Assembly: GCF_023078275.1 (NCBI RefSeq)
Contig: NC_062982.1
Location: forward strand, 21,896,695 to 21,960,694
From: Leguminivora glycinivorella
Taxonomy: Eukaryota > Arthropoda > Insecta > Lepidoptera > Tortricidae
Reading direction: 5' to 3'
DNA: 64,000 nucleotides
This document shows positions 44,811 to 54,526 of the stretch, one piece after another (positions within the stretch are counted from its first letter, which is position 1; every line of letters starts with the position of its first letter). The notes under the pieces were generated by a model. The model saw only the letters and a program-made list of their open reading frames with translations, searched no databases and was not told where the DNA came from. The translations under genes were made by a program, and so were the position numbers.

Positions 44811-45109
44811 TAAAACGAATTCGGGTTAAAGAAATTTATTATCTCATAAGAAATTTTACATTTCACTTAATGAGTATTAGATACATATCTTAGTTAATTC
44901 ACTAGTAGGCAGCAAGGTTCACATTTCTTAATGATAAAATTCAAAGTTCATAAATCATAATTTACACAATGTAAAAAAACAATTGTAATATTAGACTGGT
45001 ACAGTAGGTGTTTATGACTCTAAAAATCAGGTAGAATGATAATTGAACGCATTCCTCTGGTCGCAACTGATGCTCGACAACACATGTTGTGCGCAGTACA
45101 GGTCCGTAT

Positions 45110-48021
45110 TCAGGCAACTGGAATATTTTGAATGATGTGGTCTTTGAGCTTCTTTTTGAAACTAAACAAAGTAGTTGCTTCCTTTACTGTTTTTGGTAAA
45201 TTATTGAAAATACGTGCTCCTTCATAAGTGATGTTTTTATTACCAAATTTTTTTGTGCGCGGTGGTGGCAGATATAAGTTATCAGCATTTCGAAGAATTC
45301 GTTTGCCTTTTTCTCTGTTTGTGACGAAAGTTAGTTGAGTACGTATACTTTTGGTTAGTATTTTTTTTATAAGTATGCATATTTTGTATATATACAACTG
45401 ATGAACGCTCATAAGTTTTGTTTCAGAATATATTTTATTTGTTGGAGTGAGATAATCATAATGAAACAGTGTTTTGACTATTTTGTTTTGCGTGATTTGG
45501 AGATCTTTAAGAGTCGACTTCGTTGCGCTCCCCAAATCTCAATAAGGTAATCCAAGCGAGACTGTACAAGCGAATGGTATATGTTGTATCGTACCTGACG
45601 TGGAAGGCAACGCACTATGCCATGAAGTGAGCCTAGGAGAGATGATAATTTAGACCTAATCTTACTGATATGTGCATTCCACGTCAAATCGCCATCCAAC
45701 ATTAATCCGAGGTACTTTTCCTCTCTAGACTGATTTAGTTGTTCGGAGTTTATAAAAAGGTGCTTGTGATTTTGTATCTTTTTGTTTTTGGCCTTGAAGA
45801 TAATGTATGCAGTTTTCGCGGTGTTTACTGTAAGCAAATTATACTGAAACCATTCAAATAGTAGATCTAAATCTCTTTGTGCCGATTCTATTATTTTTGT
45901 TATGCAATGGCCAAAATAAAAGATACAAGTATCGTCAGCATACAACGTTATTTCTCCGTGTAATTTTCTTTGACTGATACTGTTGACATAGATAAGAAAC
46001 AGGAGTGGCCCAAGTATTGACCCTTGTGGGACGCCGCACTCGATGGTTTGAGTGTCGCTTTGATATTTCCCGATTCTTACAATTTGTTGGCGATTTTTTA
46101 AATAAGATCCTAGAAGTTCGAATGCCTTTCCTGTTATTCCCATGTTAGACAGTTTATTTAAGATCAGAGAGTGGCTTACTGTGTCGAAGGCTTTTTTAAG
46201 ATCTATAAATACTCCTAGTGCTATTTTTTTTGCATCAATATTGCTTTTTATTTTTGTAACTATGTCAACTGTTGCTGAAAGTGTGCTTGATTTGGTACGA
46301 AATCCATATTGGCAGTCAAAAAGAAAATTAATGTTTGTTAGATATTTGTTGAGACGGGTATGGATAATCTTTTCGAAAATCTTGGAAATGACTGATAATA
46401 CTGAGATCGGTCTATAATTGCCCGGATCAGATTTTGAACCCGATTTATAGATGGGAGAAACCTTAGCGATTTTTAACTCATCAGGAAAGATGCCGGTTTT
46501 GATACAGTTGTTGATACATTGGGTAAGTGGTTTAAGTACATGGTCTTTAAGGCACTTTAAAGCCTTGGTACTTATACCATCAATCCCTGTGCTGGAGTTG
46601 GGGTCTAGATCATTTATAATTTTTGAGACTTCTTCTTCGGTACATGGATCAAATTTGTCTAACAGATAGTTTTTTTGTAGGCATGTATTTAAAGTATAGG
46701 TCATGTTATTATGGTATTTAGGGGGAATTTGGCTGGCTAGTTGGGAACCTATTGTGGCAAAAAAAATATTAAAATAATTGCAGATATCAGTACCATCCGT
46801 CACAAGTATAGAGTTTACATTCAACTTTGGAGGAGCACTATCTGACTTTACTTTGTTACGAGATAAATCGTTTATTAGTGACCACATCTTTTTCTGGTTA
46901 TTCTTACATTTTGCAAATTGGTCAAAATAGTATTTGCTTTTAGTTTTCGCTATCATTTGCGTAGTTTCGTTCCTCTTCTTTTTAAACTCTTCTTGAACTA
47001 TTTTATTATCTGAGTCTTTTTTTAATAGAGCCCATAGTTGATTTCTTTTATTTATCTCGTTCATAATATCTTTGTTTATCCAGTCACTTTGTGGTGGGTT
47101 TAGGATTTTAAATTTTTTGACAGTACTTCTTTGTATAGCATTTTGAATAAGTTTTCCCAGTTCTGTGTATTCTTGAGTTTCGTTAGTCAGTTCGAAGTTG
47201 GTGGCAGTTAAACTATCATAATTAATTGCTTCATACGGTATGCGTTGACGTGTTCCTGGGCTTATTTTGTTTATTTCTGTGAAAATTTGTGCATGATCCG
47301 ATAGAGATGAGTCCAGTAGGGCTATTCCAAAATTGTAGTTATCCAAATTACTTATGATGTGATCAATAATACTTTTGGTAGTAGATGTAGACCTTGTTGA
47401 ATGACTGTCTTCTATCTTATTCAGTATCTGGTATCCACATTCCTTAATCATGTTTGAGTATTGCTTTACTTTTCGCTCTGTCGTTAGGAGATTTAAATTA
47501 AAATCGCCGAATACTACTGCTCGTTTTCTTTTCTGTAGCTGTTGTCCGAATTCTTCAATGAAATTGCTAATGTTTGTGTCTCCCGGTTTGTATATTACGC
47601 CAATATCCATGTGGAACTTGTTTATTTGTATCCATAGGTAGTTGTTTCCGTCCATGTACTTTTCTTCGATAAAGGTATGTTTTAAGTTATTATGTACAAG
47701 TATTGATACTCCTCCGCCTCTAGCATCTGTCCTGATATTAAAGTAGTGTTTGTAGTTAGGAAGGTTTAGTTTTAATGCATCCTCTTCTGTTTTCAGCCAA
47801 GTTTCAGTAAGTAGAATGAGATGTATTATATTTGGAGACGAGTTTATGATGCACTTTAATTCATCGAGTTTGCCTGGTTTATTAATACTTCTTATGTTTG
47901 TGTAAAATAAATTGATTGATTTGTTATTAATTTTGAGATCTTGATATGAATTTAATATAGAGTAACTGGTGTTGCTGTCATTGTCTATATCCGATGCTAT
48001 GGGAATATTTATCTGTTGTAG
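45110..48021 (-). pseudogene. LINE ORF2: endonuclease/reverse transcriptase, frameshifted near C terminus
   Basis: In the -1 frame relative to ORF1, translation is open from the overlap (48021) to 45478, about 847 residues. The first ATG is not until 47655. Residues before that ATG include FYTNIRSIN and LLTETWL, the conserved Asn and Glu motifs of the endonuclease, so the real protein must start upstream of it. Numbered from that ATG: FGDFN (49-53), SDHAQIF (119-125), NYRPISVLS (413-421), FIDLKKAFD (483-491), GVPQGSILGP (541-550), YADD (572-575). At about 45530 the frame ends in a run of unrelated residues, while the next frame (to 45110) continues with KDLQITQNKIVKTLFHYD, a typical ORF2 C terminus. 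A one-base loss in a G run (plus 45530-45533) explains this. The encoded protein would lack its normal end. Confidence 0.85.
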
Positions 48022-48905
48022 TTTTTTGACTCCTCCGACGTGGCAACTATCTCTGGAGTACCCTTGATGTATCGGATGGTAAGATTACATTCGCCGTTTT
48101 GTTGGCGTTCTGTCAGTTCCTGGCGCAGGTTGTTTAGGTAGGCTTTCTGAGCGGGTGTTTTATCGTCCGATATCTTTATATTGATATCGGTTATTTTAGC
48201 CTTGTTTTTCAATAATTGTCGAGGTTGCTGAGAAGTCTCGAAGCACAGCTTGAGAGGTCGGATCACTCCTGCTTTGGGTTTTCCAATTCGAAACACTAGA
48301 GAAGGTTTAGCTATGGTATCAACTGCAGAACTAATTATTTTTAAGGCTTCATTTTCATCGTGTGCTTGTCTATCTTCGAAGTTTTCTGCTGTAGCTTCTT
48401 TTATTCCAAAAATGAGGATATTTTTCTGGCGGTCATTGCGTTCATTTATTTCTTTTATTAAGAGCTCATTACACGGGGCTGCAGTTAAGTTCGGCCGTCT
48501 TTTCAAGATATCAATGTCGTTTTCGAGGTTTTTTATTTTTGTTTCTGCCGTGAAATTTTGTTGTTTCATTTGAGCTACTTCGGTGGTTAACTTGGTTTGT
48601 TCTAAGGTGAGATTATCAGTTGCTGATTGTATTTCTTGTATTTGATTTTTTATCTGTGAAATATCAGCTCGTAACTCATTCATAAATGCCGTTTGGTTTC
48701 CCGTAAACTCTTTTATCATCGCAGTTATCTCCAGTCGAAATGATTTAAGTTCATCATGACAGTCACAGTCCGGCCCTGGTGGTTGTTTTCGCTTCCTAAG
48801 CGTTGTTTGCTTATCAGATTCGAACTCGCTTAGCATCGACAGGTCTGGCTGTGACGTACTTCCACTGCTGTGCACTTGTGTAGTCAGTGATCTTTCGTTA
48901 CTCAT
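48009..48905 (-). CDS. LINE ORF1 protein (coiled-coil, nucleic-acid-binding type)
   Basis: A 298-codon frame starting at ATG 48905 (MSNERSLTTQ); an in-frame GTG two codons upstream is less likely. It has a Ser/Thr/Lys-rich N terminus and a predicted coiled coil (about residues 60-135, with heptad-like IKNQIQEIQSATDNLTLEQ). A C-terminal half includes RQKNILIFGI, LVFRIGK and RPLKLCFET, resembling the RNA-binding part of insect LINE ORF1 proteins. It would coat element RNA in a ribonucleoprotein with ORF2. Four codons before the stop is the heptamer A_AAA_AAC, in phase for -1 frameshifting into ORF2. No disabling change is seen. Confidence 0.8.
   Translation of the reverse strand: MSNERSLTTQVHSSGSTSQPDLSMLSEFESDKQTTLRKRKQPPGPDCDCHDELKSFRLEITAMIKEFTGNQTAFMNELRADISQIKNQIQEIQSATDNLTLEQTKLTTEVAQMKQQNFTAETKIKNLENDIDILKRRPNLTAAPCNELLIKEINERNDRQKNILIFGIKEATAENFEDRQAHDENEALKIISSAVDTIAKPSLVFRIGKPKAGVIRPLKLCFETSQQPRQLLKNKAKITDINIKISDDKTPAQKAYLNNLRQELTERQQNGECNLTIRYIKGTPEIVATSEESKNYNR
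48021..48027 (-). promoter_or_regulatory. Candidate -1 ribosomal frameshift site A_AAA_AAC
   Basis: On the minus strand the ORF1 codons TCA AAA AAC TAC contain the canonical X_XXY_YYZ heptamer. A -1 slip here reads CTA CAA CAG ATA, exactly the frame of ORF2, and avoids the ORF1 stop at 48009-48011. I did not identify a downstream pseudoknot or stem with confidence. Stop-restart is the alternative. Confidence 0.5.
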
Positions 48906-49090
48906 TTTCACGCGAAAATTGGTTAAGATCCACTAATTCACAGGGCAGTTAAGATAAGAAATCGTGTGCACTTACGCGTCGTCGTGTTGAATCACAGACA
49001 AGGATGAAAAATGGCATCTGCACTCTTTCCACAGGGTCATTAGCGAAGTCGATCAACGTGAAAGCGACGTAAGTCACTGGTGAGGTATTT

Positions 49091-50214
49091 TGCACTTCAA
49101 ACTTTAACTACTGTACGCAGCGATCAATTTGTTTAACTATGTAAATAATGAGTTTTAAATAAATATGCGACACGTCCGCTCGTTATGCTTACTAGATCGA
49201 ACATAACACAACATAATAGATCGAATTAATACTCAGATAAAACGTTACACTATTATATTCAAGTCTTGGATAATTTCTAGGTATATTTATAGTATTTATA
49301 TATTTTTGTTTAAGTTCTAACATCACAAGCCTTATTGAATCTTTTCGAGGAACTTAATCAATAGTAGATCTGTGTAAAGTGTCCTATGGTATTTATTTTC
49401 TTCATGATATCTATTTACCTAAGCATTACTAGCCATTCCACACGCGGACATCGCATATGAACCTTAAAAAAAACTCGCGTCGTAAAGTAACATTAGAAAG
49501 TGCGAACGTGCGTTCCGTGAGAACGCGCGCCACCCCTGATTAGGCCGCGAACTCGCGGCCGCCCACATGTACTTGTAGCGCGGCGATAGAATCGCCGAGT
49601 GAGCCGCCCCTGTAAATACTTCAGATGAAACATGAAACAGCTCAAGTTTTAGAGCGAGTGTGCCAGAGAGGCAGGTTGCTAGCCCATTTTCTGACGCCAT
49701 AATTGACCTCACATCCCACAGTCAAATTATACGCCACCTCTAGGCGAGAATTCAGACAACAGCGCACTAACCAACCTTTGTCACTGGACACGGCCACATT
49801 CTCCTGCCAGATTTGCAGTCGCGGCTGCCGCTCTCGCATTGGGCTCACTATCCATCACCACATTCACGAAAATAGTCGTATATTTCTGGTCAGGTCTTGG
49901 TTTAAATACAGAAATTGGTGGCGTATCTGTTTTTATTATTATTCTATATCCATTTCATAGGCTGTTTAAGCGCACGTTTCACGAATAACTTTAATAACCT
50001 TTCATAAATTGCGGGAACTCCATCTGTCGTATAAAAAGCAAATGTTGCAATATTGTGGAGTTTAATTTTCCGCCCCATTTGTGGTTTTTTGATGACCGGA
50101 TTATTTCGTACATTTGCATTTCGGTAGCCATATTGAAGAATGAAAAGCTATTCGGAATGTTTTAAATGTTTTAATTGAAGCTGTCATTTTTAACAGTTTC
50201 GTACCCACAGGGAC
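49091..50214. other. No gene; short retroposon fragment near 49686-49735
   Basis: The fragment has CATCCCACAGTC, as in the retroposon at 54263-54515. A GC-rich patch at 49500-49610 is not resolved into any feature. Confidence 0.4.
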
Positions 50215-50345
50215 CTTATCACTAAGATTCCGCTGTCCGTCTGTTTGGTCATCCGCCTGTCTATCTGTCTGTCCATCTGTCTGTCCGTCTGTCTATCCGT
50301 CTGTCTGTCCGTCTGTCCGTCCGTCCGTATATAGTCTATGGAACC
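50215..50345 (+). repeat. (GTCT/GTCC)n microsatellite
   Basis: An imperfect run of GTCTGTCC-type tetramers, about 50231-50328, within a degraded repeat that begins GTTTCGTACCCACAGGGACC. Confidence 0.8.
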
Positions 50346-50379
50346 CTTGTGAATCTTGCGGCTTTTTACTATTTACTTT

Positions 50380-50480
50380 GAACAGGCACCTTCTGGGCGA
50401 GCTCGCTCCATCGTAGGCCACGTTTTTGCCTCGGCTAGTCTGTGACCATGAGGCTTACCTAATAAAAAAATAAAAAAACC
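50380..50480 (+). mobile_element. Retroposon 3' end with A-rich tail
   Basis: Contains GGCGAGCTCGCTCCATCGTA, GCCACGTTTTTGCCTCGGC and GAGGCTTACCTAAT, ending in an A-rich tract with T interruptions. It fits a truncated non-LTR element; only the tail is present. Confidence 0.45.
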
Positions 50481-50726
50481 TACCTTTACTTAGCTAACTC
50501 GACCTTCTTCGAAGTAAAATTACTCATCAAACTTTTAAAAGGTATAAAACGGGAAAGGTAAACGCGTTAAGTAGATTTATAACTTGTAAATCTGGCTAAA
50601 TTATCCCAAAAACTGGAGTTTAACTCGATGAATTATGAACGAAAACTTTTTGAACGACCTTCACGAATTTTTAGGCAGCTATTTATTTTTTTATTCAATC
50701 TATATTGAACAAAGAAACACAATGTA

Positions 50727-50861
50727 CAGACAACCAATCTGAATCCTAGGCCACTGTAGAATCTTTTCACAGTAAAAGTCAAACTGGCTTCTGTAGCAAA
50801 TAAAGCACGGTGTCAATATGACAGGGTTCTAGAGTGGCCTAGGATTCTAATTGATTGACTA
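50727..50861. mobile_element. MITE, second copy of the 28906-29041 family
   Basis: The ends CAGACAACCAATCTGAATC and its imperfect reverse complement, plus paired CTAGGCCACT and AGTGGCCTAG blocks. TA lies at both flanks (50725-50726 and 50862-50863). More diverged than the other copy. Confidence 0.7.
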
Positions 50862-50984
50862 TACAATAATTATATGATATGCGCTTGATTTAATTTATTA
50901 TCTGTATTCCTCAATAAGCTTATCGTTCCGTACAAAAAGTAATCTAACAATACAAAAATTTAATCTTGAAAATATCCCCGACGT

Positions 50985-51195
50985 TGTGGACTGATTTCCA
51001 TCAAGATGGCTAAGAAAACTCCCGAATAATTCAGCTTTCAAACAAAAACACCCTACTAAATCTTACTTTGTTTAGCCGTCTGGAAGCTATGATGCCACAG
51101 ACAGACACATAAGTACACAGATAGACAGACCGACAGACAGACAGACATGTCGAACTTATAACACCATTCGTTTTTGCGTCGGGGGTTCAAATGAC
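50985..51195. repeat. Dispersed repeat with CAGACAGACA microsatellite, second copy
   Basis: Matches 33735-33910: AATTCAGCTTTCAAACAAAA, (CAGA)n at about 51100-51148, ACTTATAACACCATTCG and TTTTTGCGTCGGGGGTT. Confidence 0.65.
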
Positions 51196-51472
51196 AGATT
51201 TAATATTTTGCACTTCAACACAAGATGGCAAGGTAATCTTCGGATTCGATATCTTGCTGTGAGATGACATGTGACGTGACATTCTTGAAGTATCACTTCA
51301 TCTTCGCAAAAGATGCAAAGGTTATAGCCAAATATTTACATTTATTTTCATTTGGTTTTGGTTTTTTCATTCTCTAGGTTAGGATTTTAACAATATGAAT
51401 AAGGTTAAAGTACTAGTGCTCGACGCTGAACTAGCATTCGACAATAGTAGTCTTGTACTTTCTCCTAATACA

Positions 51473-52140
51473 AATCCATACCTACTTAATATTTTAAATG
51501 GGAAAGAGTGTGTCTAATCTTAGAACAAATTAAATTATTCTCATTTGAAAATATTTTAATTTGTATTTTTTAAGTAGTTACACTACTATTATCCTATAAA
51601 CATTAAATAAATGTCATATACAAAGAAAAAGTGACCAAGGCCTCCAAGTGTTCCGAGCTGGAATCGAACCAGCGTACTCCGTTAACCGGACGGATGCCTG
51701 TAAAACCACTCGGCCATCGGATCACGAAAGCAAGGGTCGAAATTTCCAAGTATATGACACAATTACCGAAGGCTTGGCGCCCCCCCGCCATCTCTGAGGT
51801 AGAACCGAAACTAGTTCGACCTCCTAACTGAATCAACACATGTGATTACGAGCTAGCGAAGAGAGATGAGAGACTTGGAGGCCTTGGTCACTTTTTCTTT
51901 GTATATGACATTTATTTAATGTTTAAGAGTGTGTCTGTTCGTTTGTCCGTCTTTCACGGCAAAACGGAGCGACGAATTGACTTGATTTTTTTAATGGAGA
52001 TAGTTGAAGGGATAAAAAATGACTTAGGCTACTTTTTTATTTCTTTCTAACCCGTCACTTCTCTTAATGGGGGTGGAAGTTTGGAGAATTCCGCAATTTT
52101 CCAATTTAACGCGAGCGAAGCTGCGGGAAAAAGCTAGTAA
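51473..52140 (-). mobile_element. Dispersed element of the 7489-7670 type, split by a SINE
   Basis: The left part runs to about 51515 and resumes at 51925 with GTGTGTCTGTTCGTTTGTCC through CACGGCAAAACGGAGCGACG to AAAAGCTAGT. The interruption is the SINE at 51516-51924, flanked by a duplicated 12-mer. Confidence 0.65.
51516..51924 (-). mobile_element. tRNA-derived SINE with 12-bp target duplication and fold-back ends
   Basis: AAGAGTGTGTCT occurs at 51504-51515 and 51925-51936, flanking a 409-bp insert. On the minus strand the insert has A box TGGCCGAGTGG (plus 51706-51716) and B box GGTTCGATTCC (plus 51660-51670). A ~49-bp block containing TTTTTCTTTGTATATGACAT occurs in both orientations (about 51599-51648 and 51873-51921), so the element can form a hairpin around its tRNA-like part. 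A fragment of the same family is at 37082-37260. Confidence 0.75.
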
Positions 52141-52249
52141 AATAAAAATAAAACACTTACAAGATAATACAAAAACATAATTACATATAAACCCTAAAAA
52201 CCTAATATTATTGACTCCAAACTACCTATATAACTTTTGGCTATAATAA

Positions 52250-52550
52250 GTATAAATACAAAATCATTTTATTCAGCAAATAGGCCTCCGGGGCACTTTT
52301 ACATGTCAACATTACAGAGTATTCATTAAAGTTAAACAAATTAAATTAATATAAATATTAACAATTATATACCTAACCCTTTGGGGGCGCCGCTCAACTT
52401 TCAAATAATGAATGTAATCAGGGCCTTCGAATGTGAAGACGGAGCAGGGATCCTGTACTAAACAAGGATTCCGAAGAAACGGCAGCTACAAGAACTAGGA
52501 AATCTTCAAAATATACGTTTTTCGAAGGAGCTGACCTGATTGAAGCAACA
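52250..52550 (-). mobile_element. Truncated LINE 3' end (minus strand)
   Basis: On the minus strand the segment ends GTTGACATGTAAAAGTGCC then CGGAGGCCTATTTGCTGAAT AAAATGATTTTG, a familiar 3' terminus of lepidopteran LINEs. Upstream GGGCGCCGCTCAACTTTC (plus) has no visible frame. Confidence 0.55.
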
Positions 52551-52576
52551 GAGGCAATATGTTCATGATTTTAGTA

Positions 52577-52670
52577 TTTTTTTTATGGGATAGGAGGCAA
52601 ACGAGCAAACAGGTCGCCTGATGGTAAGCGATCACTGTCGCCCATGGACACCCGACACACCAGAAGTTTA
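52577..52670 (-). mobile_element. LINE 3' fragment of the 3190-3472 family
   Basis: TTTTTTTTATGGGATAGGAG, GCAAACGAGCAAACAGGTCG and CTGATGGTAAGCGATCACTG are the reverse complement of the 3' end at about 3400-3470. It is a very short truncated copy with its poly-A tail on the left. Confidence 0.7.
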
Positions 52671-53224
52671 TGTTATCATTATCAGCAAATGAATGTAATT
52701 TTCCGTGAAATTTACGCTTAAAGTAAGTAACTCATTAAAACTCCAGATATCCACCCTGAAGGATTATAAGCACGTACACGGGACAGCCAATATCCGGGTA
52801 AAAGGCCACCCTAAGGGGCCAAAGTTCCTTTTAAACTTCTCCACATGTTACAGGGTACCTAGCCAACGTCGTCAAGCGATGACGCTTCGTAAGACACGAT
52901 AAGGTTGCGGGTACATAGTTTTGGCACTTTATCCGTATCTATATTTTAATATCTTGAATGTAACAAAGTTGTTTCCAAATTGAAATTTTCCGTATACTTA
53001 AATAACGAAGGGGATTATGATGAGGGGAATTAATTTTGCACCAGAAAATTTCGGCAAATGTATTTGCAATGGATTATGTTTTCAGGCATTTTCCGTATTT
53101 ATGTAAAAATTATGTTTGTTTTACTTTGTGAGATATTTTGATAGAGATTTGAGTTAAGGGAAAGATGAGATAATTATTTTGTATTTTGGTGTCAAATAAA
53201 ATTTATATATAATACATGAATACA
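52671..53224. other. No recognised feature
   Basis: Short frames only; nothing supportable. Confidence 0.5.
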
Positions 53225-53340
53225 TATGTATAAACATTTACATAAACTCACGCATATATGCCTAAAACGGGTAGACATAGCACATGAAACTGTTAGAGTT
53301 CTCACTCTTAGTAAAGGAGTAGAAAGAAAACGAAATTGTA

Positions 53341-53427
53341 CAGTCTAGTTCATAAATATCTGTACATTTTTTCACCTTATTGCAAAGAGTTAAGGTGAAG
53401 AAATGTACATATTTATGAACTCGATTG
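53341..53427. mobile_element. 87-bp palindromic MITE with TA target duplication
   Basis: The inverted ends CAGTCTAGTTCATAAATATC and GATATTTATGAACTAGACTG-like partner pair for ~38 bp, with GTACATTT(T/C)TTCACCTTA next inward. TA is duplicated at 53339-53340 and 53428-53429, inside the older retroposon. Confidence 0.75.
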
Positions 53428-53448
53428 TAATATTGCAGTAACAGGCCC

Positions 53449-53612
53449 CGAAGCCGAATGGCATATCTGCGACACGAAACGCCGCCGCAGAAATGTAGTC
53501 TGGCTTTGTCGCGCCAATACGCAAGAGCGATAGAGAGAGATAGCTGCGAGAGAAATATTATCGTGAGCGTTTGTGCGTTCGTCTACGCACACTGGTTGCT
53601 AGCATATCGCCC
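53449..53612 (+). repeat. Second copy of the 1880-2010 repeat family
   Basis: Contains GAAATGTAGTCTGGCTTTGT, ATACGCAAGAGCGATAGAGA and ATTATCGTGAGCGTTTGTGC, matching the minus strand of 1880-2010. It interrupts the retroposon between its GTAACAGG and CACATCCCACAG blocks. Confidence 0.65.
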
Positions 53613-53695
53613 ACACCACATTGGAATCCACATCCCACAGTCAATTTCTACGACACCCACGGGAGAAAAGGGAATTGTGAATCAATAAACACATA

Positions 53696-54251
53696 TAAAA
53701 CTATTATTTGGCACTATAAAACAACACAACAGTTCATATTTAACAAGTATAATAATAATATTTTATGTTTGTAATTTAGCAGTTTAACTGCTTAAATTGG
53801 CCCATTAAAATGTCTGCACGTTGCGTGACGCAAACATAGAGGTATTTATTACTTGTGGAAAAACTAATACCTACACCGTGTCCAATAAGTCCGAATACTC
53901 ACATTTTACCTCAGTTCTAAAGATGTAGGGATCACAGGCCATCAAATTCTTATTTAAACTAAAGAGTATATTCCTCTTAATAAAATACAAGCACAAAGTA
54001 CATGAAATTTCCGAAGTGTCTAAGAAAAACAAAGAGGTAAAGTGCCAACAAAATACTTGCTCGGCACGCAGGTGACGAGTTATTTTTTATAAGGAGAATC
54101 TGTATGTGATAAAACAGACGCCACGTGTCCAAAATAAACTATTATGGGTACCGAGGATAGATAACGTTCCGGGCAACTAGAAAAATGTGCCTAGGTTCCA
54201 GAGCTCACCATCGGCCCAGGTGTGGGATGCAGTATGTAAGCGAGGTAAACT
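53696..54251. other. No recognised feature
   Basis: AT-rich; no supportable gene or repeat. Confidence 0.5.
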
Positions 54252-54526
54252 ACCTTCAGTACATACATACATACAATCACGCCTGTATCCCACGAAGGGG
54301 TAGGCAGAGCACATAAAACTACTGAAGTATCAGTGCCACTCTTGGCAAATAAGGGGTTGACAGAAAACGAAACTGTGACATTGCAGTGACAGGTTGCCAG
54401 TTGCCAGTCTCTCGCCTACGCCACAATTTAACCCATATCCCACAGTCGCCTTCTACGACACCCACGGGAAGAAAGGGCCGGGATGGTGAAATTCTTAACC
54501 CGTCACCACACGGGCACCTTCAGTAC
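54252..54526 (-). mobile_element. Best-preserved retroposon of the CACGCCTGTATCCC family, with 11-bp TSD
   Basis: The ~253-bp element (54263-54515) is flanked by ACCTTCAGTAC at 54252-54262 and 54516-54526. Read on the minus strand it begins GCCCGTGTGGTGACGGGTTA and ends CAGGCGTGATTGTATGTATG, a (GTAT)n tail. Variable-length target duplications and 5'-truncated relatives (3544-3612, 44371-44523) show spread by target-primed reverse transcription. It may be a SINE or the 3' end of a LINE. No pol III boxes were found. Confidence 0.85.

Larger units (their letters stand above)
44900..49090 (-). mobile_element. Two-ORF non-LTR retrotransposon (LINE), minus strand; outer limits approximate
   Basis: ORF1 (48009-48905) and ORF2 (45110-48021) lie in the order and overlap usual for LINEs of the CR1/L2/Jockey group. 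I cannot place the exact 5' and 3' ends: no convincing tail or target duplication was seen, so the given limits include presumed UTRs. The copy is nearly complete but ORF2 carries a one-base frameshift. Confidence 0.8.
53225..53695 (-). mobile_element. Old retroposon copy carrying two nested insertions
   Basis: Reading rightwards, pieces of the 54263-54515 family appear in order: CACGC...GGGTAGACATAGCACATG, GTAGAAAGAAAACGAAA, ATTGCAGTAACAGG, then CACATCCCACAGTC and GACACCCACGGGAGAAAAGG. They are separated by a MITE (53341-53427) and by a second insertion (about 53449-53612). More diverged than the copy 570 bp to the right, so older. Confidence 0.65.

Noticed and set aside
46142..46669. Plus-strand frames of 72-91 codons opposite LINE ORF2
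   Set aside because: They are antisense shadows of the reverse-transcriptase frame.
51650..51740. tRNA-Ser/Leu-like gene on the minus strand
   Set aside because: A and B boxes are present but the ends do not pair as an acceptor stem, and the segment is part of a TSD-flanked SINE. The similar 37110-37200 and 43028-43110 segments were rejected for the same reason.
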